In this document: piece by piece, positions 15,534 to 23,427 of the stretch | Layout: every line of letters begins with the position of its first letter | Position numbering within the stretch: the stretch's first letter is position 1 | Assembly: GCA_020062545.1 (NCBI GenBank) | Contig: JAGUWD010000016.1 | Span: forward strand, 1-41,388 | Length of the DNA stretch: 41,388 bases | Direction of reading: 5' to 3' | Source: Thermodesulfovibrionales bacterium | Lineage (GTDB): Bacteria; Nitrospirota; Thermodesulfovibrionia; Thermodesulfovibrionales; Dissulfurispiraceae | The notes under the pieces: generated by a model | Told to the model about the DNA's origin: nothing | The model's input: the letters and a program-made list of their open reading frames with translations, nothing else | The model's database searches: none | Position numbers and translations under genes: made by a program

Positions 15534-16259
15534 ATGAATGAAAAAGTGCTGGCGGTGATTCCTGCCCGAGGAGGGTCAGTGCGGGTTCCAAAAAAGAACA
15601 TAAAAATCTTAAATGGTAAACCGTTAATCGCCTATGCTATTGAGGCAGCAAAAAATTCAAAGACGGTTAACCGTATAATTGTTTCCACTGACGATGCTGA
15701 TATTAAAGATACCGCAATTAAGTTTGGGGCCGAAGCTCCGTTTAGCAGACCGGCAAACATCTCAGAAGATGTGCCCACGGAAGATGTGATTATCCATGCC
15801 GTTGACTGGGTGAATGAAAAGGAAAGGTATTACCCGGATATTGTCGTCTGCCTGGAGCCGCCGAAACCATTCAGGAAAGCGGAGCATATTGATAGATGTG
15901 TTCAGAGTATCCTGGCTAATGGTACCATTGACTCCGCTATCACAGTGAACAATGTAAGAGGAAACCGGCCTGAGTGGATGGTACGTATCAATAAGAATAA
16001 TCTCATCAAGCCTTATAACAATTACTTTAAAAAACAGGGGGAGGCATTATTGAGATTCCCAGCCAGCCAGGAGTTTGAAAAGCTATATCAAGTCAATGGA
16101 ATAGTTTTGGCCTGCCGTGTGGAAACACTGCGAAAGTACAAAAGCTTAGTTGGCAAAAAGTGTGCTGCAGTTGAGGTTGATAATAAAGAAGTATTTGACC
16201 TAGATTATCCGGAAGATTTCGAGATATGCGAGATATTAATGAAGAAACGCTCTTTATAG
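15534..16259 (+). CDS. neuA: CMP-ulosonate cytidylyltransferase (NeuA/PtmB-like)
   Basis: This enzyme activates a 3-deoxy-ulosonic acid by transfer to CMP. The N-terminus AVIPARGGS is the canonical nucleotide loop with the catalytic Arg, followed by PKKNIK; the residue after the loop Ser is Val rather than Lys. The central motif that is LQPTSPLR in most members is LEPPKPFR here. DLDYPEDF near the C-terminus provides the metal-binding acidic pair. The 241-residue single-domain form lacks a phosphatase domain. It is the second cytidylyltransferase in the module and, unlike the fusion at 11067, retains the core nucleotide motif, so it is the better candidate for the actual CMP transfer. Confidence 0.83.
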   Translation: MNEKVLAVIPARGGSVRVPKKNIKILNGKPLIAYAIEAAKNSKTVNRIIVSTDDADIKDTAIKFGAEAPFSRPANISEDVPTEDVIIHAVDWVNEKERYYPDIVVCLEPPKPFRKAEHIDRCVQSILANGTIDSAITVNNVRGNRPEWMVRINKNNLIKPYNNYFKKQGEALLRFPASQEFEKLYQVNGIVLACRVETLRKYKSLVGKKCAAVEVDNKEVFDLDYPEDFEICEILMKKRSL

Positions 16260-16268
16260 GAGAGTAAT

Positions 16269-16973
16269 TTGCCCACTTACCTTGAAATTAATTACCCCCA
16301 AGATGAATATGGCCCGGACAAATACCCACAGAAGTTATGTAATTACTTGACCGAGCACTACTTCAGAAAAGAAGACGACTTGGCGAAGGTTCTACTTGAT
16401 ATTGGCTCGGGCAGGGGCAACCATCTTGTTGGTTTTGCTAGAAATGGTATGATTGCCAAAGGGATAGACAAAACGAAAGAGACCCTGGACATTCTATCCG
16501 GTTTTGATATTCGCGAATGTGACCTGGAAAAAGACCTGTTCCCATTCGAAGGCAACCACTTTGATTTTGTTTTTTCGAAATCTGTTTTAGAGCATGTATG
16601 CAATACAGACAACGCAATCAGAGAGACTTACCGTGTTCTCAAACCGGGAGGTATCACAGTTCAGTTAACGCCCGACTGGGCTACCGATTATAAAATTTTC
16701 TGGGATGACCCAACTCATGTCAGGCCTTTTACCCAAAAAGGGTTGAAACAGGCTTTCCTCCTGCATAACTTTATCGAAGTTAATTGTGAGAGATTTTATC
16801 AACTGCCCTTCTTGTGGAAATACCCGAGCCTCACTTTTATTACCCATATCATAGCTTTATTACCAGACTCACTTAAATGGAAAGACAATGCACAAAGAGT
16901 CCAGCGTATTCTTATTCGTCACGCTAAAGAGCGCATGCTTCTCTTGAGCGCCAGAAAGCCGTATCAAAAATGA
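16269..16973 (+). CDS. SAM-dependent methyltransferase (Methyltransf_11 type)
   Basis: A class I methyltransferase of 234 residues. Motif I is LLDIGSGRG at residues 42-50, the post-I acidic region is GIDKTKE, and FDFVFSKSVLEHV is the type 11 signature. YRVLKPGG follows as expected. It starts with TTG preceded by AGGAGA that overlaps the stop codon of the cytidylyltransferase. It ends in an ATGA overlap with the isomerase gene. It probably O- or N-methylates a sugar nucleotide or a glycan residue within the ulosonate module; the acceptor cannot be deduced. Confidence 0.83.
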   Translation: MPTYLEINYPQDEYGPDKYPQKLCNYLTEHYFRKEDDLAKVLLDIGSGRGNHLVGFARNGMIAKGIDKTKETLDILSGFDIRECDLEKDLFPFEGNHFDFVFSKSVLEHVCNTDNAIRETYRVLKPGGITVQLTPDWATDYKIFWDDPTHVRPFTQKGLKQAFLLHNFIEVNCERFYQLPFLWKYPSLTFITHIIALLPDSLKWKDNAQRVQRILIRHAKERMLLLSARKPYQK

Positions 16974-17794
16974 AAAATCCTATCGGAATCATGCAGGGGA
17001 GATTATCCCCCCCGGTTAATGAAAAAATTCAGGCTTTCCCATGGAGTAGATGGGAACAGGAATTCTTTCAGGCCAAGGAAATTGGTTTAGACCTGATCGA
17101 CTGGATCGTGGAAGCAGATAAACTATATGAAAATCCGTTATTATCTACAGAAGGGGCAAAGGCGATAAAGAGGGTGACATCAAGGACAGGAGTGTCTATT
17201 GGGGCTGTATGTGCTGATTATTTTATGGATTGTCCACTTATACGATGTTCCAAGTCGGACCTAAAAGAACGCATAAACGTGTTAGAATTATTAATTGACC
17301 GTTTAAGTCATTTTAAAATCAAATACTTAGAGATGCCTTTTGTAGACAACTCAGCTATCAAAGATAGCACAGAATTGAAGCAGATAATACAGATTATTAA
17401 GCCCAGATTGGATAAAGCTTACCAACTGGGAGTGACCCTCGCCTTTGAAACCTCACTGCCAGCAGAAATATTCAAAACTTTGCTGCTGGATCTTAATCAC
17501 CCAGCAGCAAGAGCTAATTATGATACAGGTAATAGTGCCTCTCTAGGCTATAAACCTGAGGAAGAATTGGAGGCTTATGGTGAGCTGGTAGTTACTGTCC
17601 ATATAAAAGACAGAGTATTAAAAGGTAGAACTGTACCTCTTGGTCAGGGGGATACCGATTTCATCACATGTTTTTCTATACTAAGAGCGAAAAACTATAC
17701 TGGCCCCTTTATTCTTCAGGTGGCAAGAGGTGGCGATGAAATCGAATTAGCCCAAAAGAATATGTTATTTGTGAAAAATTTCTTAGATAGGTGA
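16970..17794 (+). CDS. Sugar phosphate isomerase/epimerase-like TIM barrel
   Basis: A xylose-isomerase-like TIM-barrel protein of the AP endonuclease 2 superfamily, opening with GIMQGRLSPP, typical of this group in glycan clusters. Putative metal ligands are Glu160 in FETSLP, Asp185 in YDTGN and His211 in VHIKDR. The fourth ligand, normally a Glu late in the barrel, appears as Gln250 in GPFILQVARGG, so the metal site may be altered. Length of 274 residues is normal. It is translationally coupled to the methyltransferase before it and separated by 6 bp from the oxidoreductase after it. It likely isomerises or epimerises a precursor sugar for the ulosonate branch. Confidence 0.75.
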   Translation: MKNPIGIMQGRLSPPVNEKIQAFPWSRWEQEFFQAKEIGLDLIDWIVEADKLYENPLLSTEGAKAIKRVTSRTGVSIGAVCADYFMDCPLIRCSKSDLKERINVLELLIDRLSHFKIKYLEMPFVDNSAIKDSTELKQIIQIIKPRLDKAYQLGVTLAFETSLPAEIFKTLLLDLNHPAARANYDTGNSASLGYKPEEELEAYGELVVTVHIKDRVLKGRTVPLGQGDTDFITCFSILRAKNYTGPFILQVARGGDEIELAQKNMLFVKNFLDR

Positions 17795-17800
17795 AAGATC

Positions 17801-18850
17801 ATGTCAAACAACAAAAAAAAGATATTATTTATCGGCCTTGGCGGAATTGGGCAGAGACATCTGAGAAATGTCTCTGCCCAATTCGGTGACAATACATCTA
17901 TGCTTGCATACAGAGTGCGGAACTTAAGGCAAACTGTTACTGCAAATCTAACTATTGATGAAAATGCTGATTTTATAGAAAAGTATTCAGTTGAAGTATT
18001 TACGGATTTAGATCAGGCACTAACCCAATCACCAGATGTTGCCTTTATCTGTAACCCGTCAAGCCTTCATATCCCCTCTTGTCTCGCTGTGGCCAGAGTA
18101 GGCTGCGATTTTTTTGTTGAAAAGCCTCTATCCGATTCTCTGGACGGTATCGAAGAACTAATATATATCTGTCAATCAAAAGGGCTTATTGGTTTGGTAG
18201 GCTATCAGCTTCGCTTTCACCCTTGTTATAAATTATTAAAAGAACTTATTAGGCAGGGAACTATTGGGAACTTATTATCAATCCGTGCTGAAGTTGGAGA
18301 ATATTTGCCTGATTGGCATAAGTATGAAGATTATCGCCAGATGTATGCCTCCAAAAAAGATTTAGGTGGAGGAGTAGTATTATCGCAGATACATGAACTT
18401 GATTATCTATATGATTTATTTGGTATGCCACGTAAGATTTTTACCCTGGGAGGACATCTGAGCAATTTAGAGATCGATGCCGAGGATGTAGCCGATGTCT
18501 TGATGGAGATGACTTTCAATGGGAAACCCCTTCCTGTTTCGGTGCATATGGATTATATCCAGAAGCCACCTTCAAGGAATTGTAAAGTAATAGGTGAATC
18601 TGGGAAGATTACTATGGATCTGACCGGACTGAAAGTGATTGTTGAAAAACCCGGTAAAGAAAAGGAAATCCATGATTTTGGCGGTTTTGAACGCAATGAA
18701 CTTTTTGTAAGCGAGATAGACCATTTTTTCCGTTGTGTCGCTACACGGCAACAAACTGTCGTAACCATCAGAGATGGACTTAACAGTTTAAAAATAGCTT
18801 TGGCTGTGAAACAATCGATGGAAACTGGTCAGATAATAAGTATCGGGTAA
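17801..18850 (+). CDS. Gfo/Idh/MocA-family sugar oxidoreductase
   Basis: This is the second of three Gfo/Idh/MocA oxidoreductases in the locus, 349 residues long. ILFIGLGGIGQRHLRN is the NAD(P)-binding loop, and DFFVEKPLSD is the EKP motif. The C-terminal alpha/beta domain includes QIHELDYLYDLFG with the conserved His-Asp pair. The start ATG has a weak GAAAGATC site. Its 5' coding part carries a perfect 17-bp inverted repeat (see the separate entry), which is unusual inside a gene. It lies between a sugar isomerase and an SDR, so the three may act in sequence on an ulosonate precursor. Confidence 0.83.
   Translation: MSNNKKKILFIGLGGIGQRHLRNVSAQFGDNTSMLAYRVRNLRQTVTANLTIDENADFIEKYSVEVFTDLDQALTQSPDVAFICNPSSLHIPSCLAVARVGCDFFVEKPLSDSLDGIEELIYICQSKGLIGLVGYQLRFHPCYKLLKELIRQGTIGNLLSIRAEVGEYLPDWHKYEDYRQMYASKKDLGGGVVLSQIHELDYLYDLFGMPRKIFTLGGHLSNLEIDAEDVADVLMEMTFNGKPLPVSVHMDYIQKPPSRNCKVIGESGKITMDLTGLKVIVEKPGKEKEIHDFGGFERNELFVSEIDHFFRCVATRQQTVVTIRDGLNSLKIALAVKQSMETGQIISIG
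17844..17884. repeat. Perfect 17-bp inverted repeat (hairpin) inside a coding region
   Basis: Left arm GAATTGGGCAGAGACAT at 17844-17860 and right arm ATGTCTCTGCCCAATTC at 17868-17884 are exact reverse complements separated by the seven bases CTGAGAA. The hairpin covers codons 15-28 of the oxidoreductase gene, right after the nucleotide-binding loop. No T tract follows, so it is not a standard intrinsic terminator. Confidence 0.9.
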
Positions 18851-18858
18851 AAGCAATA

Positions 18859-19686
18859 ATGGGGTTAAAACAATTATTCGATCTTTCAGGGCGTGTCACA
18901 ATAATTACCGGAGGAGCCGGTCTGCTCGGTGTACAGCATGCTGAGGTTATTGCCGAGGCAGGAGGATTTCCTGTGCTTGCTGACATTAATAAAGAGGATG
19001 TTGAAAAAAAGGCAGAGATAATTTCAGAACAGTACTATGTAGACTCACTCGGGATTAGAACAGATATAACGAAAAAAAGTGAAGTTGAGGCATTATCAGG
19101 TGAGGTTCTGAAAAAATTTGGGCGGATTGACATCCTGATTAACAATGCCGCTAATAACCCAAAAGTAAAAGCAGGTGAAGATAGTTCATGGAACCGATTT
19201 GAGAACTTTCCTATTGAACTATGGAACCAGGACATCGCGGTTGGGTTAACCGGGGCTTTCCTATGCAGCAAGGTGATTGGTAGTGAAATGGCAAAAAGAG
19301 GTGGCGGGGTGATATTGAATATATCATCAGACCTGGGTGTGATAGCGCCTGACCAGAGAATATATTTCAAGGAGGGGCTTCCGGCAGAAAAGCAGTCGGT
19401 AAAGCCTGTTAGTTACTCGGTTGTCAAACATGGTCTTATCGGGCTTACTAAATATTTGGCTACATACTGGGCTGATAAGAATATCAGGGTGAATGCTGTC
19501 TCTCCAGGTGGTGTTTATACCGGGCAATCGCCGGAATTTGTAAAAAAACTCCGCAACCTTATACCTTTGGGGCGAATGGCGAATAAAGACGAATATAAAG
19601 CCGCTATACTTTTTCTTGTTTCAGATGCTTCTTCATATATGACAGGAGCCAATTTGATAATAGATGGCGGGAGAAGCTGCTGGTAG
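18859..19686 (+). CDS. Short-chain dehydrogenase/reductase, PtmA-like
   Basis: A classical SDR of 275 residues. TGGAGLLG is the cofactor-binding motif, NNAANNP is the structural motif, ISSD has the catalytic Ser and YSVVK has Tyr186 and Lys190. The shape, with an insertion between Ser and Tyr that includes DQRIYFKEG, resembles SDRs such as PtmA found in legionaminic acid and flagellar glycan loci. That resemblance is from memory of the family and is an inference. It closes the ulosonate module, and the next gene starts 25 bp later with a fresh strong ribosome site. Confidence 0.82.
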   Translation: MGLKQLFDLSGRVTIITGGAGLLGVQHAEVIAEAGGFPVLADINKEDVEKKAEIISEQYYVDSLGIRTDITKKSEVEALSGEVLKKFGRIDILINNAANNPKVKAGEDSSWNRFENFPIELWNQDIAVGLTGAFLCSKVIGSEMAKRGGGVILNISSDLGVIAPDQRIYFKEGLPAEKQSVKPVSYSVVKHGLIGLTKYLATYWADKNIRVNAVSPGGVYTGQSPEFVKKLRNLIPLGRMANKDEYKAAILFLVSDASSYMTGANLIIDGGRSCW

Positions 19687-19711
19687 GCATATATATTAAT
19701 TTGGAGGAAAG

Positions 19712-21103
19712 ATGAAAACTTTATTTGTTATGTATGATAATGAAGGCGCCCAGAATCCGATCCCTATGGGAACTTGTTACGTAGCAGGTTATCTAAAAAA
19801 AAACGGTTACGAAGACATCCATTACTGGAGTCAGGACATCTATCATTACCCTGAAGAACACCTGACAGAATATATTTCCGATAATAATTTTGATGTTGTC
19901 GGTTTGGGCTTTACTGCGGGATACTTTCAGTATAAGAAAATAGTAAGCATTTGCCAGGCAATAAATAAAGCGAAGAATAAACCTTTTCTTGTTCTGGGTG
20001 GGCATGGACCAACGCCGTTACCAGAGTTTTTCATAAAAGTTACAGGGGCAGATGCTGTGGTTATGGGTGAAGGTGAAACCCCTTTTTTAAATTTAATCAA
20101 GGCATTAGAGAATAAGACACCGCTTCATAATGTTAAGGGAATAGCTTTTGTCAAAAATGGAAATGATTGCATAGTAAATGAAAGAGAAACACCCATTAAG
20201 AATTTGGACACAATCCCACATCCTTACTACGAGCCGTTACCGATGGAATATTATTTAAATGCGAAGGTCTTCCAGATGAAGCCGACTGACCGAATGATAA
20301 ACATGATTACCAGTCGGGGGTGTAATTATAAATGTAATTTTTGCCAGAGATTAGAAAAGGGTATTCGTTTTCGTTCGGTTGGCAGTATTATAGATGAGTT
20401 AAAAAAATATGTCAGAGATTACCGGATTACTTATGTGGTCTTCTGGGATGAGCTTTTTATGTTCTCTGAAAAAAGAGTAGCTGAATTAACGGAAGGCATT
20501 TTAAGGGAAAATTTAAAGATTAATTATTGGTGTACAGGGAGACTGAATATCGTGAATCGAGAAATCCTTAAGATGCTAAAAAAATCAGGCTGTAGCTATA
20601 TCGATTACGGCATAGAACAATTTGACAATAATTCACTGCAAAAAATGAACAAAAAACAAACTGAAGAGGAAATAATAAGAGGTATTGAGCTGACACAAAA
20701 AGAAGGAATCCGCATAGGATTTAATATCATCTTTGGCAACCTCGGTGATACAATGGAATCGCTTAGGAAATCGATGGATTTGCTAAAAAAATATAATGAT
20801 TTTGGCCAGCTCAGAGTAATTCGACCTGTAACTCCTTATCCTGGCTCACCCTTGTACGATTTTGCAATTGTAAAAGGATTCCTAACGGGTCCAGAGGATT
20901 TTTACAATAAACATAAAAATGTTGAATCACTTACAGTTAATTTTACGGATATACCTGAAGAAGAGTTCTATAAATTAATGTTTGAGGCAAATGAAGAAGT
21001 AATAGAAGATTACTATAATCATTTTAAAGAAGAAGCTATTAAAAACTTTTATGATGTTTATTTCAAAGGTGGTTTAGATTTCAGAGGTGCAAGACATATC
21101 TAA
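19712..21103 (+). CDS. B12-binding-type radical SAM enzyme
   Basis: This is the second radical SAM protein, 463 residues. The N-terminal cobalamin-binding-like domain contains FLVLGGHGPTPLPEFF (the GGxHxTxxP region of B12 radical SAM proteins) and ADAVVMGEGE. The cluster motif is CNYKCNFC, with Cys at residues 204, 208 and 211. IDYGIEQFDN and GFNIIFGNLGDT are typical barrel strands. A strong GGAGG precedes the ATG. It differs from the protein at 4895 in most of its length, so the two are not recent copies. It may methylate or otherwise modify a sugar or lipid intermediate; context gives the glycan pathway but not the reaction. Confidence 0.84.
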   Translation: MKTLFVMYDNEGAQNPIPMGTCYVAGYLKKNGYEDIHYWSQDIYHYPEEHLTEYISDNNFDVVGLGFTAGYFQYKKIVSICQAINKAKNKPFLVLGGHGPTPLPEFFIKVTGADAVVMGEGETPFLNLIKALENKTPLHNVKGIAFVKNGNDCIVNERETPIKNLDTIPHPYYEPLPMEYYLNAKVFQMKPTDRMINMITSRGCNYKCNFCQRLEKGIRFRSVGSIIDELKKYVRDYRITYVVFWDELFMFSEKRVAELTEGILRENLKINYWCTGRLNIVNREILKMLKKSGCSYIDYGIEQFDNNSLQKMNKKQTEEEIIRGIELTQKEGIRIGFNIIFGNLGDTMESLRKSMDLLKKYNDFGQLRVIRPVTPYPGSPLYDFAIVKGFLTGPEDFYNKHKNVESLTVNFTDIPEEEFYKLMFEANEEVIEDYYNHFKEEAIKNFYDVYFKGGLDFRGARHI

Positions 21104-21106
21104 CAC

Positions 21107-22423
21107 ATGACCAATAAAAATAAAAAAATAATTTTTTTTTGCCCTGGGCCTGAATACCTTTTTTATAATACAGGCATTTATTGTCTCTGGGAATTGTCTC
21201 GATCTTACTCGGTTGTTTTGCTATTAGATTTTCCTTACAGAAATTTAAATACACTAAAGCGACTAAAGGAAGAAAGTATAATCGAAGATTTCATAGAAGT
21301 CTTCTTTAATCCAAAAACCCGCTTAAAATTATTCAGAATGATACAGAAACAACGGAATTATTACCGAATCAGCAAACTCCTGTTTGACAAATATCAGCCG
21401 TCTGCAATAATTCAGCATAATGATGTTTATCCGCTAAACATGTATTATTTCGAAGAGGCTTCTTCTCGAAATTGTGTTCGTATAAGGCTCAATGCCAGTA
21501 ATTCACCCGATGATCCTGATAACGAAGTCCAGAGGCTCCACGTAATGCACATAAACAATTTGCAATATAAATTTAAAATCCCTTACCTCCTGGCTTTTTT
21601 ATTTCATGCTGTCACCCATTTGCTCGTTTATCTCTTTGGCTATTATATAGTGCCATTTTTCATCAAAGGTAATATCTTTAAGCCAAGCATTAATCCCTTT
21701 CCAATCAATAAAAAGTGGTTCAATAAAGAAATATATTATTATGAACATAGTCTTGCTTATTCTGATAGAGAAAAAAAGGGGCTTATTGAGTATTGTGGAG
21801 AACCAGCAACAGCGTTCAGAAATCCTCTGTATGATGTAGGCGAGGATGTGTTTCCCCTCATTTACGGTCAGATAAAGGAAAAGAATGAAATTCTGATCCT
21901 ACTGACAGCCTCCGAAATTGCATATATCGCGAAGACTAAAGCAATGCCGCATGAAGATGTCATTCAATATTTTTTTATTAGATGGTCAAGGGCTATTGAT
22001 ATTTTACAGGTTAAATATCCCTATTACAAAATATCCATCAAGTTAAAACCTGGTCAATCGGAAGATATTCAATCCCAGTATTGTATCCTTGCGAAGCGTC
22101 TTATAGAGCATAACAGGAATATTTATATTATACCGAGTGAAGAAAATACCCAAAAATTGATGCTGGAAGCTAAAGTAATCGTGACGAGTTATTCATCTGT
22201 CCTTTGGTGGGCAAATCATCTGAAGTTATCAAAGATACTGATCAGTCTTGATGTCTTTGATATTCCTGAAGGCAATCTTTTTTCAAATACACCTGGCATA
22301 TACTATTTTAACACCTTGGAAGCGCTCAAAGATTTCGATTTTTCAAATATCAAGCCGAGAAAAAAGAACCTGATACCGAGCCTTACATTAACAGAATTTA
22401 TGCGGAGACACCTAGATGCATAA
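21107..22423 (+). CDS. Putative GT-B-like glycosyltransferase, family not recognised
   Basis: I do not recognise a named family. The protein has 438 residues, is rich in Tyr, Ile and Lys, and has one hydrophobic segment around residues 160-187 (LLAFLFHAVTHLLVYLFGYY). The C-terminal half shows YYKISIKLKPGQ, then KVIVTSYSSVLWWANHLKLSKILISLD. This is the pattern of a nucleotide-sugar-binding domain in CDP-glycerol, polysialic acid or capsule-type GT-B transferases, where TSYSS-like loops contact phosphate. The ulosonate module upstream would need such a transferase for a CMP-sugar, so this is a candidate. It begins 4 bp after the radical SAM gene. Its base composition is very AT-rich. Confidence 0.6.
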   Translation: MTNKNKKIIFFCPGPEYLFYNTGIYCLWELSRSYSVVLLLDFPYRNLNTLKRLKEESIIEDFIEVFFNPKTRLKLFRMIQKQRNYYRISKLLFDKYQPSAIIQHNDVYPLNMYYFEEASSRNCVRIRLNASNSPDDPDNEVQRLHVMHINNLQYKFKIPYLLAFLFHAVTHLLVYLFGYYIVPFFIKGNIFKPSINPFPINKKWFNKEIYYYEHSLAYSDREKKGLIEYCGEPATAFRNPLYDVGEDVFPLIYGQIKEKNEILILLTASEIAYIAKTKAMPHEDVIQYFFIRWSRAIDILQVKYPYYKISIKLKPGQSEDIQSQYCILAKRLIEHNRNIYIIPSEENTQKLMLEAKVIVTSYSSVLWWANHLKLSKILISLDVFDIPEGNLFSNTPGIYYFNTLEALKDFDFSNIKPRKKNLIPSLTLTEFMRRHLDA

Positions 22424-22451
22424 TTTTAGCAGATATTAGGTAGATTTTCAA

Positions 22452-23411
22452 ATGTATAGCGATCTGATTAGCATTGAGAAACCACAGATTTCTGTTTTAA
22501 CTCCTTCCCTAAACCATGGTAGATTCCTGGCGAGCACCATTGAATCAATTCTTAAACAGACCTATCGTAACTTCGAGCACATTGTTATCGATGGTGGCTC
22601 AACGGACAACAGTATCGAGATTCTCAAGCAATACTCGCATATTAGATGGATTTCTGAAAAGGATGATTCTATTGTTCAAGCATACAGAAAAGGTCTCAAG
22701 ATGGCGCGGGGAGAGTATATCTTTCAATGCTGCATATCTGACGGCTATCTTGATAAAAACTGGTTTAAAAAATGTGTTGAGATATTGGATTCAGATGAGG
22801 ATATTTCTCTTGTATGGGGGTTACCTCAAACCATGACGGAGGATGGCAACCTTTATAAAATTTCATATGCCTATTTTCTCGATGACCCACCCCCACAAAA
22901 AACGAACTTTTTAACTTTCTGGCTATCAACAGGCTTTTGGTACCCAGAAGGAAATTATTGTGTCCGCCGAGAAATATACGACATCTGTTATCCTAAAGAC
23001 GATCCCTCTGACCCTTTCCTTTATAATGATTGTATGGGATTTGTTTATAACTTTAATACATTAGGATATATTCCCTATTTTCTTCCCATCATTGCAAATT
23101 ATGGCAGAATACATCACGATAATAGAGGAAAACGGTTATACGACATAGAGATACCGTTGTTTAGAAAATATTTGAAGGACTTGAAGCTATATAGAAAACA
23201 ATTGCTTCAGGGCAAGATAAGACATTATTTCAGAAATGGCAGATCCGAAATCATAAAAGAAGTAAACTCTAAAGAAGAATTGTCGAGAATCAGGAAGCAA
23301 GTATGGAGATACCGCATTACTCAATCCCGCCTCATGCGCTATGATCTCTATACTGTTCAAAAAAAAATCCGCCAGAAAATACGTGAACGCTTTATAGAAC
23401 CCGCCAAATAA
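22452..23411 (+). CDS. Family 2 glycosyltransferase
   Basis: A GT-A fold transferase of 319 residues. The N-terminal signature ISVLTPSLNHGRFLASTIESIL, then DGGSTDNSIEIL, is diagnostic of GT2. The acidic metal motif that is often DDD or SDD appears as ISDGY near residue 98. No transmembrane segment is visible, so the enzyme would sit on the cytoplasmic face of the membrane. The C-terminal 70 residues are rich in Arg and Lys, which may aid membrane association. Donor and acceptor are unknown. The start follows the upstream stop by 28 bp. Confidence 0.85.
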   Translation: MYSDLISIEKPQISVLTPSLNHGRFLASTIESILKQTYRNFEHIVIDGGSTDNSIEILKQYSHIRWISEKDDSIVQAYRKGLKMARGEYIFQCCISDGYLDKNWFKKCVEILDSDEDISLVWGLPQTMTEDGNLYKISYAYFLDDPPPQKTNFLTFWLSTGFWYPEGNYCVRREIYDICYPKDDPSDPFLYNDCMGFVYNFNTLGYIPYFLPIIANYGRIHHDNRGKRLYDIEIPLFRKYLKDLKLYRKQLLQGKIRHYFRNGRSEIIKEVNSKEELSRIRKQVWRYRITQSRLMRYDLYTVQKKIRQKIRERFIEPAK

Positions 23412-23427
23412 GATTCGACTCAGAATA

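Noticed and set aside
17844-17884. Intrinsic terminator at the 17-bp hairpin
   Set aside because: The hairpin is inside an intact coding region and is followed by GGTGAC rather than a T tract.
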